64,000 nt of DNA, from positions 5,491 to 69,490 of the forward strand of contig CAJTMU010000002.1 of the NCBI GenBank assembly GCA_910577365.1, written 5' to 3'. The stretch's first letter is position 1. Each line of letters opens with the position of its first letter. The position numbers and the translations under genes were made by a program. The notes under the pieces were generated by a model. It was not told the origin of the DNA and made no database searches. It saw only the letters and a program-made list of their open reading frames with translations. The stretch comes from an uncultured Oscillospiraceae bacterium. GTDB taxonomy: Bacteria; Bacillota; Clostridia; Oscillospirales; Ruminococcaceae. Shown piece after piece: positions 32,396 through 40,966 of the stretch.

Positions 32396-33217
32396 TCAAT
32401 TTAAGGCTGCCCTTGTCCTTTCTTTGTCGCAGATAGTTTTGACAATCGCGAACCCGATAACCGCGCAGGCTGCTCCCAGCATAAGCTGAACGCCGTCTGC
32501 GCCCTGCGGAATAAGTTCGCGCAGAGATCCCGCCATAAAACCGAGTATGACAAGGTAGCAGCCGCGGCTGTGGCGCTCCAGCAACTTTTCCATCAATCTC
32601 GCCGTAAGAAATGTTCCAATAAGCAAACCGGCTGCCAACGGCAGCAGCGATAGAATATCAAAACGTGAAACACTGTTCATGACAGGCTCATATATTCCAA
32701 GCATATACATCATGTGTGAAGCGGATATGCCGGGCAGCACCAGAGCCGCCGCTACGATAACCCCTCCCGCCAACTGAACCGCCACAGCAGCCAGTCCTTC
32801 GCGCGACGGCGAAAAAAGCCCCTCGGGAAGCTGCGCCAGCAGTACTACAACCACAACCCCCGTTAATATCGGGGGTATACTTTTTATATTTATTTTTTTT
32901 ATCCCCGCTTTGCGGAAAATCAAAGGTATACCGCCCGCTACCGCTCCCATGAACGCAAACCGAAGAGGCAGCCCTGCCGGAGTGTCCAGCGCCCATGTTA
33001 TCACACCGGCAAGCAGTATAACACCAACAGCGCCACCCGCACAGAATTTCAGCAGAAATAAAATATGCTTCTTCGGTTCGGAAAAAATTCGGCTCACCGC
33101 CGTAATAAGTCTGTCATACACTCCTATTATCATCGCCATAGTTCCGCCGCTGACCCCGGGAACAGACATGCTCGACCCTACGGCGAATCCCTTTAATACA
33201 TCAAATAAATGCTCCAT
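32396..33217 (-). CDS. DUF368 family membrane protein (undecaprenyl phosphate translocase type)
   Basis: A 273-residue protein with about seven to eight membrane segments. The N-terminal GFAVGSSMSVPGVSGGTMAM and the repeated half VLPGISASHMMYMLGIYEPV are the paired signature of DUF368. Members such as PopT have been shown to return undecaprenyl phosphate to the inner leaflet for cell-wall synthesis. Another lipid carrier substrate cannot be excluded. AAGGAGCCAAT precedes the ATG. It is a single gene. Confidence 0.88.
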   Translation of the reverse strand: MEHLFDVLKGFAVGSSMSVPGVSGGTMAMIIGVYDRLITAVSRIFSEPKKHILFLLKFCAGGAVGVILLAGVITWALDTPAGLPLRFAFMGAVAGGIPLIFRKAGIKKINIKSIPPILTGVVVVVLLAQLPEGLFSPSREGLAAVAVQLAGGVIVAAALVLPGISASHMMYMLGIYEPVMNSVSRFDILSLLPLAAGLLIGTFLTARLMEKLLERHSRGCYLVILGFMAGSLRELIPQGADGVQLMLGAACAVIGFAIVKTICDKERTRAALN

Positions 33218-33787
33218 ATTGGCTCCTTCTTATTAAAATCTATGCGCCGTTTGTATATGACGCACTTACGCAAATGCGCTATTAGAGCCGAGCATCACTT
33301 TGTTTCAACACGCTTTAGCAGCTTGCCGTGAAAAAGTTGTCGAGTAAGCGAATTGCTTATTGCACATTACATTTGATATATAATACGACCGGCTCCCTTA
33401 TCAAATTTTATGCGGACAAGATTTTTTTATGCTGCTTTATTTACAATAAATAATTACAATTATTTGATTCAAGCCACCTGATAATCCATATAATCCCTTT
33501 TACTTATACAACACTCAAAACATTCAAACTATGACAATCTTTATGCAAAAATAAGTAAAATCGCATTTAAAAATCAATATTCATTCATTTTAAATTCAGT
33601 TTCGAAATATTGTATACTGTGCGGCGCATTAATTTTCAGATAAAATATTAAATAGATATTTAAGGAAACATTGTAAAAATGCAGCCTATGCTCAGGAATG
33701 ATTGATTCACCAGTGTGAATGCACTGCGTCCCGCTTTTTTCAGTTATTTCTCATTCCTTAAAATTATGACTTCGGAGGTACTGTCGT
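33218..33787. other. long AT-rich gap between divergent genes
   Basis: No supported gene in 570 bp. AT content is very high after 33360. It must hold the promoters of the divergent DUF368 gene and the glutamine-rich membrane protein, but no consensus pair stands out; GTATACT near 33611 is a possible -10 for the rightward gene. Confidence 0.4.
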
Positions 33788-34576
33788 ATGAAAAAAACTT
33801 TCAGAAAAATCAGCTTCGTAATGATGTATGTATTCTTTTTGTTCAGCTTTATTATGTCATCCGCGATTGCGGTAAGCGTTGGCAATGCAATAGGCTCTTT
33901 AAAAGACGAAATTGGATATATGGGCGAAAAAGTTTCAAATCCCGCTTTCGGTTTTTTTATCACCGGTCTTATTATTACTTTTAGCGTTACAGCTTTCTGG
34001 GCTTTCATGCTTGAGCACGCTAAAAACGTTGAAAAGACGATTGATACCATGTATCGAGAGAGTAAGGGGCTTCCCGCGCTACCCGACAGCGAATATTCGG
34101 CGCTTCCAGTGTTCCTGCTCGGTCTTACGCAGCCTAAACCCGTTCAGCTCATACAGGCGATTCAGCTTACACAGCCAATGCAGTATGCTCAGACAGTTCA
34201 GCCGCAGTACGCTCCTCAACAGCATGAACAGCCGGAAGCAGTTCAGCCCGCACCAGTGCAGCCTATTCAATATGCTCAGCCCATGCAGCCCGCTCAGCCT
34301 ATACAACCTATAACGACCACTAAATCCATAGAAGCGTTACAGCCCATACCGCAAACTGTTCCCGCACCTCAGCCTGTGCCTGCCGCGCAGCCTATACATG
34401 AAAATCTCAACAAAATGATACGGCGATGGTATCCGAAAGGAGTCAGCTTTGCGAACTCCACCGACGCGGATATAGCCAGAGTTGAAAACTGGATGAATAA
34501 CTATCCGCGCGGTATTTTTGGTTACGATACCTCCGCTGAAAGATACAAAAAGGAAATAAATCGGCTCAGCGGATAG
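33788..34576 (+). CDS. two-helix membrane protein with a Gln/Pro repeat region
   Basis: A 262-residue protein. Two membrane helices (about residues 10-32 and 53-75) are followed by a cytoplasmic or surface region of about 110 residues built of QP-rich imperfect repeats (QYAQPMQPAQPIQP, QLTQPMQYAQTVQP, PAPQPVPAAQPI). A folded C-terminal part of about 55 residues (IRRWYPKGVSFANSTDADIA, RVENWMNNYPRGIFGYD) ends it. No family is recognised. GGAGGT lies 8 bases before the ATG. The repeats vary in sequence but keep a PxQ period. The tail may bind a partner at the end of a flexible arm. Confidence 0.75.
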   Translation: MKKTFRKISFVMMYVFFLFSFIMSSAIAVSVGNAIGSLKDEIGYMGEKVSNPAFGFFITGLIITFSVTAFWAFMLEHAKNVEKTIDTMYRESKGLPALPDSEYSALPVFLLGLTQPKPVQLIQAIQLTQPMQYAQTVQPQYAPQQHEQPEAVQPAPVQPIQYAQPMQPAQPIQPITTTKSIEALQPIPQTVPAPQPVPAAQPIHENLNKMIRRWYPKGVSFANSTDADIARVENWMNNYPRGIFGYDTSAERYKKEINRLSG

Positions 34577-34598
34577 ATAAATACCCTTTATACGCCGT

Positions 34599-34623
34599 GA
34601 GCAAGCGTATTTTGCGCTTGCTC
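34599..34623 (+). terminator. first hairpin after the Gln/Pro-rich gene
   Basis: GAGCAAGCG and CGCTTGCTC form a 9-bp stem 20 bp after the stop. The T-run is poor, so it may act with the next hairpin at 34729. Confidence 0.45.
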
Positions 34624-34728
34624 AGCTTTGCTATGCCCTGATTGCGAAAAAATCTTATCCGTTCAAGTCGAAAAAAAACAACTTTTTCGCGTCCTTTGTG
34701 CATATTCCACAATGGATTATATATAATT

Positions 34729-34768
34729 AACGCCAATTCTATCCAATTTGTAGAATTGGCGTTTTTTT
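34729..34768 (+). terminator. Rho-independent terminator
   Basis: ACGCCAATTCTA pairs with TAGAATTGGCGT and is followed by seven T. It lies 150 bp after the Gln/Pro-rich membrane protein gene on the plus strand. Confidence 0.85.
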
Positions 34769-34819
34769 GCATTAACCACTTGACTTTTCACCCTTGGTTA
34801 TCAACGCTCATATTATTTC

Positions 34820-35272
34820 TTACCATAGCTTAAGGTGAAACATTCCGAATTTGTTTCCGCACATTTCGGCGTATATTCCGCCGATCTCCCCAAAAGCCTT
34901 TCTGCGGATATATTCCAACGCCTTGATATCAAGCCTTTTACAGCCGTCGGGCATAACCTCAAAAAATTTCGGGTCGTTAATTACGATATCAAGAGCTATC
35001 TGACGCATGACCGAATCCGCGGCGAGAAAGACCGCTTCGGCTTCGGAAGCGCACCCCTCAAAGACAAGCTGCCCGCGCTCGTAACAATATATCCTTATAC
35101 CTCGCGGAGTAAATTCAAAGTTTTCGCGCATATCAGTATATTTTAGCTCAAAAACGCCGTTCAGCAGCGGGATGTATTTTTTAAATATATCAAGGCCTTT
35201 TTTATTAACTTCTCGGTTTTGTGTATTATATTTTTCGCATTCACGGCAGTTCTCCCTTACGGACTTTTTCAC
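34820..35272 (-). CDS. unknown soluble protein, third gene of the metallo-hydrolase unit
   Basis: A protein of up to 150 residues with a cysteine-containing start (ENCRECEKYN), a central EFTPRGIRIYCYERGQLVFE and EAVFLAADSVMRQIALDIVI, and no membrane segment. No family is recognised. The frame opens with GTG inside the end of the upstream gene, where no ribosome binding site is clear, so the true start may be further in. It probably follows the two upstream genes in one transcript (36460 to 34820). Confidence 0.6.
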   Translation of the reverse strand: MKKSVRENCRECEKYNTQNREVNKKGLDIFKKYIPLLNGVFELKYTDMRENFEFTPRGIRIYCYERGQLVFEGCASEAEAVFLAADSVMRQIALDIVINDPKFFEVMPDGCKRLDIKALEYIRRKAFGEIGGIYAEMCGNKFGMFHLKLW

Positions 35273-35570
35273 GGATATCCAACGAATACTTCACGAGGTG
35301 CGGCGCGTATTTTTGGCATATCGCGGCTTCACGGTCTAACGCTGCTGAAAATTCGCTGACGTCTATTATCTCAAAAATTTTTTCGCCCGCGCCGATGCCT
35401 TCTATGATATGCTCCTTATAATAAAATGCGTTTTCGGCGGTAATGCCGTATTCTCGCGTTTCAAGCGGTCCGAAGCAGAGCTGCCTTATTATGGGGCGGT
35501 TTCCCTCGGAGTCGGGTGTCAGCTCCCCGAAAATGATATGCTGCCACCCGCCAATCCAAAAGTACTCCAC
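35241..35570 (-). CDS. unknown small protein, second gene of the metallo-hydrolase unit
   Basis: A 109-residue protein starting at GTG (35570), with VEYFWIGGWQHIIFGELTPD at its N-terminus and FEIIDVSEFSAALDREAAIC in the middle. AGGGGG lies 7 bases before this GTG. A longer frame up to 35654 would overlap the metallo-hydrolase and is rejected. Two tryptophans and several aromatic residues near the start suggest a compact fold. No family is recognised. It begins 11 bp after the metallo-hydrolase stop. Confidence 0.65.
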   Translation of the reverse strand: MEYFWIGGWQHIIFGELTPDSEGNRPIIRQLCFGPLETREYGITAENAFYYKEHIIEGIGAGEKIFEIIDVSEFSAALDREAAICQKYAPHLVKYSLDIREKVRKGELP

Positions 35571-35581
35571 ACAGATACCCC

Positions 35582-36460
35582 CTATTCGATCGTTTTCCAG
35601 AGCAGCTTTGCGCCCGCAAAGACGGGCTTGATCTCCCCCTTTTCGTACAGCCACGATAGGTAGGAGCGCGTTGTGAAACCGACAAGAGCGTACTGGGTCA
35701 AATAGAGTTTTATCCCAAATTCGGCAAAAAGCCGCTCCAGAAGCTCGTCAATAGTAAGACCTCCGGCACAATGCCTCTTTATCGCATCGGATACCTCGCG
35801 GATATTGTCGGCGTTTATCCTCGCAAGCTCCGCAATGCTCTCGGTCGGCGGGCAGTGGGCGGGTATAAAAAGCCGCCCCTCAAGCTTCGTCAATCTGTCC
35901 AACGTATCAAGCTGCTTTGCGATATCGTACAGAAAGGGGATTTTATACTTTGAGAGAGTTTCGGAGCTTGCCACGCTGTCCGCAACAAACCAGACCCCGT
36001 CGCGGGTCTTTAAGGCAATCTGCTCAAAATCATGACCGTCAATATGCATATACTCCAGACCCTCGGGCAGAACCTCGGGGGTAAGCTCCTCGCATTCGCA
36101 GGGCGCGGACATTATAAATTTTGAATGCAGATCTTTCATGGCAAAACCGCCGTAAAGATAGGTCGGCTCAAGATAGGAATATTTTATTATCGCCGCGCCC
36201 ACACCCGAGGCGTAGACTTTGCAGCCTGTCCGCTGGCGAAGCAAAGCGCACCCGCCCGCATGATCCGCGTGGGAATGAGTGCAGATTACCGCCCCAAGCG
36301 TCCAGCCGCGCGATTCTATGTGCTTTAAAGCTTTTTTAGCCGCGTCCTTATCGCTGCCGCCGTCGATAAGAAACACTTTGTTTTTTTCAACATAAAATCC
36401 GACGTTTGCGGGAGAATCCATGTAAAACGTACTCTCGCCCACCTGATTAAGGTCGTACAT
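35582..36460 (-). CDS. metallo-beta-lactamase fold hydrolase
   Basis: A 292-residue zinc hydrolase. The signature HSHADHAGG (ligands of the HxHxDH motif) follows IDGGSDKDAAKKALKHI, and later ligands fit MHIDGHDFEQIAL and FVADSVAS. The C-terminal helical part (about residues 200-290) is of the winged-helix-like kind found in several RNase Z/glyoxalase-like members. The substrate is unknown. It is the first of three genes on this strand. The start ATG is at 36460 with AAGGACTGAGTAAT upstream. Confidence 0.85.
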   Translation of the reverse strand: MYDLNQVGESTFYMDSPANVGFYVEKNKVFLIDGGSDKDAAKKALKHIESRGWTLGAVICTHSHADHAGGCALLRQRTGCKVYASGVGAAIIKYSYLEPTYLYGGFAMKDLHSKFIMSAPCECEELTPEVLPEGLEYMHIDGHDFEQIALKTRDGVWFVADSVASSETLSKYKIPFLYDIAKQLDTLDRLTKLEGRLFIPAHCPPTESIAELARINADNIREVSDAIKRHCAGGLTIDELLERLFAEFGIKLYLTQYALVGFTTRSYLSWLYEKGEIKPVFAGAKLLWKTIE

Positions 36461-36565
36461 ATTACTCAGTCCTTTATATCTTGATGATTACAAGTATAGC
36501 ATTTTACGGAAATTTTGTCAAGCCGGATACGGTCATGAGTGTTTTGGGAAAATCCCGCGCGGTAC

Positions 36566-36594
36566 TTGACAAAAGAGCGCAGATAGTGTAAAAT
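36566..36594 (+). promoter_or_regulatory. promoter for the SGNH lipoprotein gene
   Basis: TTGACA (36566-36571) and TAAAAT (36589-36594), 17-bp spacer, giving a leader of about 145 bases. Confidence 0.75.
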
Positions 36595-36745
36595 ATGGAT
36601 ATGATGAGTATCGGCAGTTTTGACGTTAGGAAATGCGGAATTTGAAAAGACTGCCCAAAGGCATAAAGCGGTCTGCGCAAAACTGCGGAAACTATTCGTT
36701 CCAGAAGCGTGGATAATTCTTTATTTTAATAAGGAGTACAAAGAC

Positions 36746-38107
36746 ATGAAAAAAATAATTTTATTGATGTTAGCGGCAGGTATGCTGGCAATGACAGGCT
36801 GCACGGGCGATACAAGTTCCGGCAGCGGCACTTCAAGCCCCGTTGTATCGGACAGCGAGAACATTTCGGATAATCACGACAATTCGTACAGTTCCGACGG
36901 TTCGGATTCCAAAACCGACTCCGACCAAGCGCAGACCGCGGACGTAAACTCACCCGAAACCGAGCAGAGCGTTCCCGCGGAGAATATCGACTATTCATCT
37001 CTTAGCGAAGATGAGATATATCGGCTTATGGTAGAGCGCTCCCTTATGACCACGGGTGACATGACGCGCATGGCAAATGTGCTAAAAAGAGCCGAAAACG
37101 GCGAAGAGATAACCGTCACGTACATAGGCGGCTCAATCACGGAGGGTCTTACGGTATCCCCCGAACACCCCGAGCTTTGCTGGGCAAATCTGTCTTATGA
37201 GTGGCTTTGCGGCAAGTATCCCGACACCAAAATAAACTATGTAAACGCGGGATTAAGCGGTACCCCCTCCATTCTCGGAAACCTGCGTCTGGAGCGGGAC
37301 GTTCTCGCCTACGACCCCGATATCTGCTTTGTTGAATTTGCGGTAAACGACGGAAACTCCACCGAATATCAGAACAGCTATGAAAGCCTTGTGCGCACAC
37401 TGCTCACGCAGGACAGCGACATAGCTGTCGTGCTGCTGTTTACTGTACTGGAGAACGGTCACTCCTGTCAACCCTTTATGAGTCAGATCGGAAACAATTA
37501 CGGGCTGCCCATGATAAGCGAGCCGGATTCTCTCGGCGTGGAGTTTGCCGAAGGCAGAATGACATGGCAGGATTACTCCGACGACCAGAGCCACCCCAAC
37601 GAACGCGGTCATGAGATGGTACGCGATTTTGTGGCGAATTATTTCGAAAGGGTCATGGAAAGCGTCGATGAAAACATCGGCAATGTTGATAAGTCTCTTC
37701 CCGCGCCCGTATTCTCCGACAGATACATGAACATGAAATTTATAGACAGCGCAAGTATGGAAAACGTGGAACTTACAGGCTTTGTTGAAAACGAAACCCA
37801 CTCCGCGTTCCGCAACGGCTGGATGTATAAAGGCGAGGAAGACGCTTTGCTGAAATTTACCCTTAACTGCAGAGCTTTGCGCTTGGTCTACAAGGCTAAT
37901 GACAGCAAGATGTACGCCGACGCGGAGATTTACGTTGACGGAGAACAAATCTGCACGGTATCCTCCAACCGCTCCGATGGCTGGAATAATCCTGAAACGG
38001 CAATGATACTCGACAAGGACGAAACCGCAGAGCACACAATTGAGATCAGGGTACCCGGCGGCGAGAAGCACTATTTCGGCATTCTCGGCTTCGGCTACTG
38101 CGAGTAA
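36746..38107 (+). CDS. SGNH/GDSL-type esterase lipoprotein
   Basis: A 453-residue surface lipoprotein. The lipobox MTGC ends a signal peptide at about residue 20. A serine/aspartate/asparagine-rich linker runs to about residue 80. The catalytic domain shows VTYIGGSITEG (nucleophile serine), a glycine in VNAGLSGTPS, VEFAVNDG (oxyanion asparagine) and SHPNERGHEM (catalytic Asp/His). A C-terminal beta domain of about 120 residues may bind carbohydrate. Such enzymes often remove acetyl groups from plant polysaccharides. The ATG at 36746 has AAGGAG upstream; the longer frame from 36620 lacks one. It lies before a sugar kinase. Confidence 0.88.
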   Translation: MKKIILLMLAAGMLAMTGCTGDTSSGSGTSSPVVSDSENISDNHDNSYSSDGSDSKTDSDQAQTADVNSPETEQSVPAENIDYSSLSEDEIYRLMVERSLMTTGDMTRMANVLKRAENGEEITVTYIGGSITEGLTVSPEHPELCWANLSYEWLCGKYPDTKINYVNAGLSGTPSILGNLRLERDVLAYDPDICFVEFAVNDGNSTEYQNSYESLVRTLLTQDSDIAVVLLFTVLENGHSCQPFMSQIGNNYGLPMISEPDSLGVEFAEGRMTWQDYSDDQSHPNERGHEMVRDFVANYFERVMESVDENIGNVDKSLPAPVFSDRYMNMKFIDSASMENVELTGFVENETHSAFRNGWMYKGEEDALLKFTLNCRALRLVYKANDSKMYADAEIYVDGEQICTVSSNRSDGWNNPETAMILDKDETAEHTIEIRVPGGEKHYFGILGFGYCE

Positions 38108-38304
38108 ATGGTGCGTTTATAAGGGTAATGCCGACCTCCCGCAGCTTGGAGACTGAGGTTATAAATAGCAAATTTATGAGCTGGCTCGGCAGCAAGGCTT
38201 AATTTTAAAAGAAAGGCTGCGGATTGGCAATGAACAGGCGTTGATTTTTTAGAATGGCAGCGTCCACATAATCTGACTGAAAATTATAAATCAAGGAGAA
38301 CATC

Positions 38305-39876
38305 ATGAGCAAAATAAATACGGAAAAGACCTATCTTGGCATAGAATTCGGCTCGACCCGAATTAAAGCGGTGCTTATCGACGACGGCTTCTCGGTGCTG
38401 GCAAGCGGCGCTTACGGCTGGGAAAACAAACTCGAAAACGGCTACTGGACATACTCCCTTGACGATATCATCAAGGGCTTGCAGGGTGCTTACGCCGAGC
38501 TTGCCTCCGACGTAAAAGAGAAATTCGGCGAAACGCTCACCACAATCGGTGCTATCGGAATATCCGCAATGATGCACGGATATATGCCTTTTAGCAGCAC
38601 CGGGGAACTGCTTGTGCCTTTCCGTACATGGCGCAACTCCACAACGGGAAAAGCCGCGGAAAAACTGACTAAGCTGTTTGATTTCAAGATACCCCAGCGC
38701 TGGAGCATCGCGCATTTATATCAGGCTATGTTGGACAGGGAGCACCATGTTGTGGAGCTTGACTACATAACCACTCTGGCGGTGTATGTGCATTATATGC
38801 TCACGGGAGTACGCGCCGCAGGCATGGGTGAGGCTTCGGGAATGTTCCCGCTTGACGACGAGGGGCAGTACGATTCCGAGATGCTGGATAAATTCGACAA
38901 AGAAATCAAAGCGGCGGGTTATTCGTGGGATATTAGAGCGGTGCTACCTGAGGTAAAGGCGGCGGGAGAAAGCTGCGGCTGCCTAACTGAGAATGGTGCG
39001 AAACTGCTTGACCCAAGCGGCAATTTAAAATCGGGAATTCCGTTCTGTCCGCCGGAGGGCGATGCGGGAACTGGCATGACCGCCACTGACAGCGTTCTGC
39101 CGAGAACGGGCAACGTATCCGCCGGAACCAGCATTTTTTCAATGCTGGTGCTGGAGCATGAGCTTAACGGCATTTATGATGATATCGACATAGTGGTAAC
39201 ACCCGACGGCAGACCCGTGGCGATGGTACACTGCAACAACTGCTGCTCCGAGCTGGACGCATGGGTAAAATTATTTGGGGAATTTACAGCACTGACAGGC
39301 AGAGAAATGTCTGCGGGAGAATTGTATGAGCTTCTCTACAAAAACGCCATGAACGGCGATACTGACTGCGGCGGGGTGCTCGCGTACAATTTCCTTTCAG
39401 GAGAGCCAACTCTTAATATGGACGAGGGCAGACCGATGTACTTCCGCAGACCCGACAGCAACTTCAATCTGGCGAATTTTATCCGCGCAGAGCTATATTC
39501 CGCTTTTGCACTGCTTAAAATGGGAATGGATATAATTTTTGAGCAGGGTGTTCCCGCTGACAGATTTACAGGGCACGGCGGTCTGTTCAAAGTAAAAGGG
39601 GCGGCGCAGCAGCTTCTTGCCGACGCGCTGAACGCTCCCGTATCGGTAACCGAAACCGCAGGCGAGGGCGGAGCATGGGGAATGGCGCTGCTTGCGGCTT
39701 ATATGCAGCTTGGTGAAGGCACTGGCCTTGCGGAATGGCTAAGTAAAAACGTATTTGCTGATGTTGAAAGCAGCGTGGCTGTGCCGGATCCTGCGGGCGT
39801 AAAGGGCTTCTCACGCTTTATGTTTGATTATCGCCGCGGCTTATCAGCACAGTTTGCCGCCGCAGGTAGAAATTAA
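38305..39876 (+). CDS. FGGY family sugar kinase
   Basis: A 523-residue carbohydrate kinase of the two-domain FGGY fold. The phosphate-1 motif LGIEFGSTRIKAVLID starts the protein. AIGISAMMHGYMPF and ATP-side motifs GNVSAGTSIFSM and TGHGGLFKVKGAAQQ, then ETAGEGGAWGMALLAAY, are in order. The motif details resemble ribulokinase/xylulokinase relatives, but the sugar cannot be fixed. AAGGAG precedes the ATG. The gap of 197 bp after the SGNH gene shows no clear promoter. It probably feeds a pentose or related sugar into central metabolism. Confidence 0.88.
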   Translation: MSKINTEKTYLGIEFGSTRIKAVLIDDGFSVLASGAYGWENKLENGYWTYSLDDIIKGLQGAYAELASDVKEKFGETLTTIGAIGISAMMHGYMPFSSTGELLVPFRTWRNSTTGKAAEKLTKLFDFKIPQRWSIAHLYQAMLDREHHVVELDYITTLAVYVHYMLTGVRAAGMGEASGMFPLDDEGQYDSEMLDKFDKEIKAAGYSWDIRAVLPEVKAAGESCGCLTENGAKLLDPSGNLKSGIPFCPPEGDAGTGMTATDSVLPRTGNVSAGTSIFSMLVLEHELNGIYDDIDIVVTPDGRPVAMVHCNNCCSELDAWVKLFGEFTALTGREMSAGELYELLYKNAMNGDTDCGGVLAYNFLSGEPTLNMDEGRPMYFRRPDSNFNLANFIRAELYSAFALLKMGMDIIFEQGVPADRFTGHGGLFKVKGAAQQLLADALNAPVSVTETAGEGGAWGMALLAAYMQLGEGTGLAEWLSKNVFADVESSVAVPDPAGVKGFSRFMFDYRRGLSAQFAAAGRN

Positions 39877-39902
39877 CCTATTACAAAATTTAATGATATT
39901 TA

Positions 39903-39937
39903 CCGGAGGGTGTTTACAAACGTCCTCCGGATATTTT
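39903..39937 (+). terminator. hairpin terminator after the sugar kinase
   Basis: CCGGAGG (39903-39909) pairs with CCTCCGG (39924-39930), with inner GTTTAC/AAACGT, and is followed by ATATTTT. Confidence 0.6.
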
Positions 39938-40049
39938 GGCAACTCTTTTTTGTTACAAACTAACAAAATAACCACCTGTTTTTGTCAAATTCTACAAAGT
40001 TCAAAAAGTTTTGAAAATTTTGTCACAAAAAAGAGTCAAATACAGTCTT

Positions 40050-40236
40050 ATATTATAGAGGGTGTTGTGCCTTCTAATGATTGCGCAGTGTCGCAATGAC
40101 TGTTATTACCATAATTTCTTCTCAAAGCCGAATTTATAGGAAAGGCGCGCGTTTACTCCGGAAAATTTCGCAAAAGCGCCCGTTCCTATGAATGCGGAAA
40201 TTGAACCGTGCGGAAATCCGCGCGGTATTTTTTTGG
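40050..40236 (+). ncRNA. candidate small structured RNA
   Basis: This gap holds no ORF, yet contains TATATT/TATTAT (40049-40056), a perfect hairpin ATTGCG/CGCAAT (40080-40097), a long hairpin ATAGGAA-GGCGC with GCGCC-TTCCTAT (40136-40189), and a terminator ACCGTGCGGA/TCCGCGCGGT followed by seven T (40205-40236). The order suggests a short transcript of about 170 bases. A clear -35 box is missing, and no known RNA family is recognised. It could also be the leader of the DUF1540 gene at 40379. Confidence 0.4.
40205..40236 (+). terminator. Rho-independent terminator before the DUF1540 gene
   Basis: ACCGTGCGGA pairs with TCCGCGCGGT, and ATTTTTTT follows. It does not terminate any visible gene, which is why an RNA is proposed upstream of it. 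Confidence 0.75.
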
Positions 40237-40378
40237 CTTTTTTTTCCTAATGGTATATAGAATAAAAAAACTCTTTCGGAAGAAAATATTATCACGGTGA
40301 AGCGGAGACTTATCTTGAAGTTATCCTGCCGCCGAATTATGTCTGCTGCGGCAGGCTTAAGAAAGGAAGATTTGATTT

Positions 40379-40555
40379 ATGGGTACAGAATTTGCAAATA
40401 AGCATATCGGCTGCACTATCCGCAACTGCGAAAATCACTGCTGCTGCGAGGATTACTGCTCGCTTGACAAAATTGAAGTGGGCACACATGAGAGCGATCC
40501 CAGCATGTGCCAGTGCACAGACTGTCTTAGCTTTAAGGCTAAGTCCGGCGTTTAA
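40379..40555 (+). CDS. DUF1540 cysteine-rich small protein
   Basis: A 58-residue protein not large enough for common ORF cut-offs. It contains eight cysteines in two groups (CTIRNCENHCCCEDYC and CQCTDC), the layout of DUF1540, a probable metal-binding domain common in spore-forming Firmicutes. GAAAGGAAGA lies 9 bases before the ATG. A hairpin CCTGCCGC/GCGGCAGG sits in the leader (40327-40357). Some family members are spore-associated, but no direct role is known. A 47-codon frame starts at its stop codon (TAATG). Confidence 0.85.
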   Translation: MGTEFANKHIGCTIRNCENHCCCEDYCSLDKIEVGTHESDPSMCQCTDCLSFKAKSGV

Positions 40556-40698
40556 TGAATTCTAAAAAAAAGGATTCTGAGAGCAAGTCAGCGTCGTTTT
40601 ACGACGGTTCTCTGTTTCCTTTAAAAAATGACGAAGGAGATATGCCACTTGCTCTGGTTCCTTTGGCATCCATCGTCAACAGATTTAACGGCAACTGA
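40555..40698 (+). CDS. possible 47-residue protein coupled to DUF1540
   Basis: The ATG overlaps the DUF1540 stop (TAATG). The product begins MNSKKKDSESKSASFYDGSL and ends VPLASIVNRFNGN. The coupled start and sensible composition favour a real gene. However, a 63-codon minus-strand frame (40599-40790, with AGAGGACAATT before its ATG) overlaps it. The minus frame would need a promoter inside the downstream terminator, so the plus frame is preferred. No family is recognised. Confidence 0.35.
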   Translation: MNSKKKDSESKSASFYDGSLFPLKNDEGDMPLALVPLASIVNRFNGN

Positions 40699-40803
40699 CG
40701 CATAACACCGCCGCGCCTTTTATACATTATTTTTATTAAAACGGCGGTTTGGAATATCGGGATTCCTGATGTGTTTTTTGTTTTTGCCATAATTGTCCTC
40801 TTA

Positions 40804-40842
40804 AAAAACAATTCCCTTTGAGTGATCAAAGGGAATTGTTTT
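40804..40842. terminator. bidirectional terminator
   Basis: AAACAATTCCCTTTGA pairs perfectly with TCAAAGGGAATTGTTT around GTGA, with A-rich and T-rich flanks. It can end both the DUF1540 transcript and the minus-strand TraB/GumN transcript. Confidence 0.88.
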
Positions 40843-40966
40843 ATTGAAAATGCATTTTAAAATACATTAGATAATAAGCTGAGATACTTTTCAACTAAGT
40901 TGCCTAACTTTATTTTATTAATTTTACAATAAAACAGCCTGACTTAAGTGTAAACGTCAACTTGTT

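Noticed and set aside
34130..34410. CRISPR-like or minisatellite repeat in the Gln/Pro-rich gene
   Set aside because: Repeats are short, in frame and irregular, encoding a QP-rich arm; there are no spacers.
37253..38071. 272-codon minus-strand frame
   Set aside because: Antisense to the SGNH lipoprotein, whose catalytic motifs are intact.
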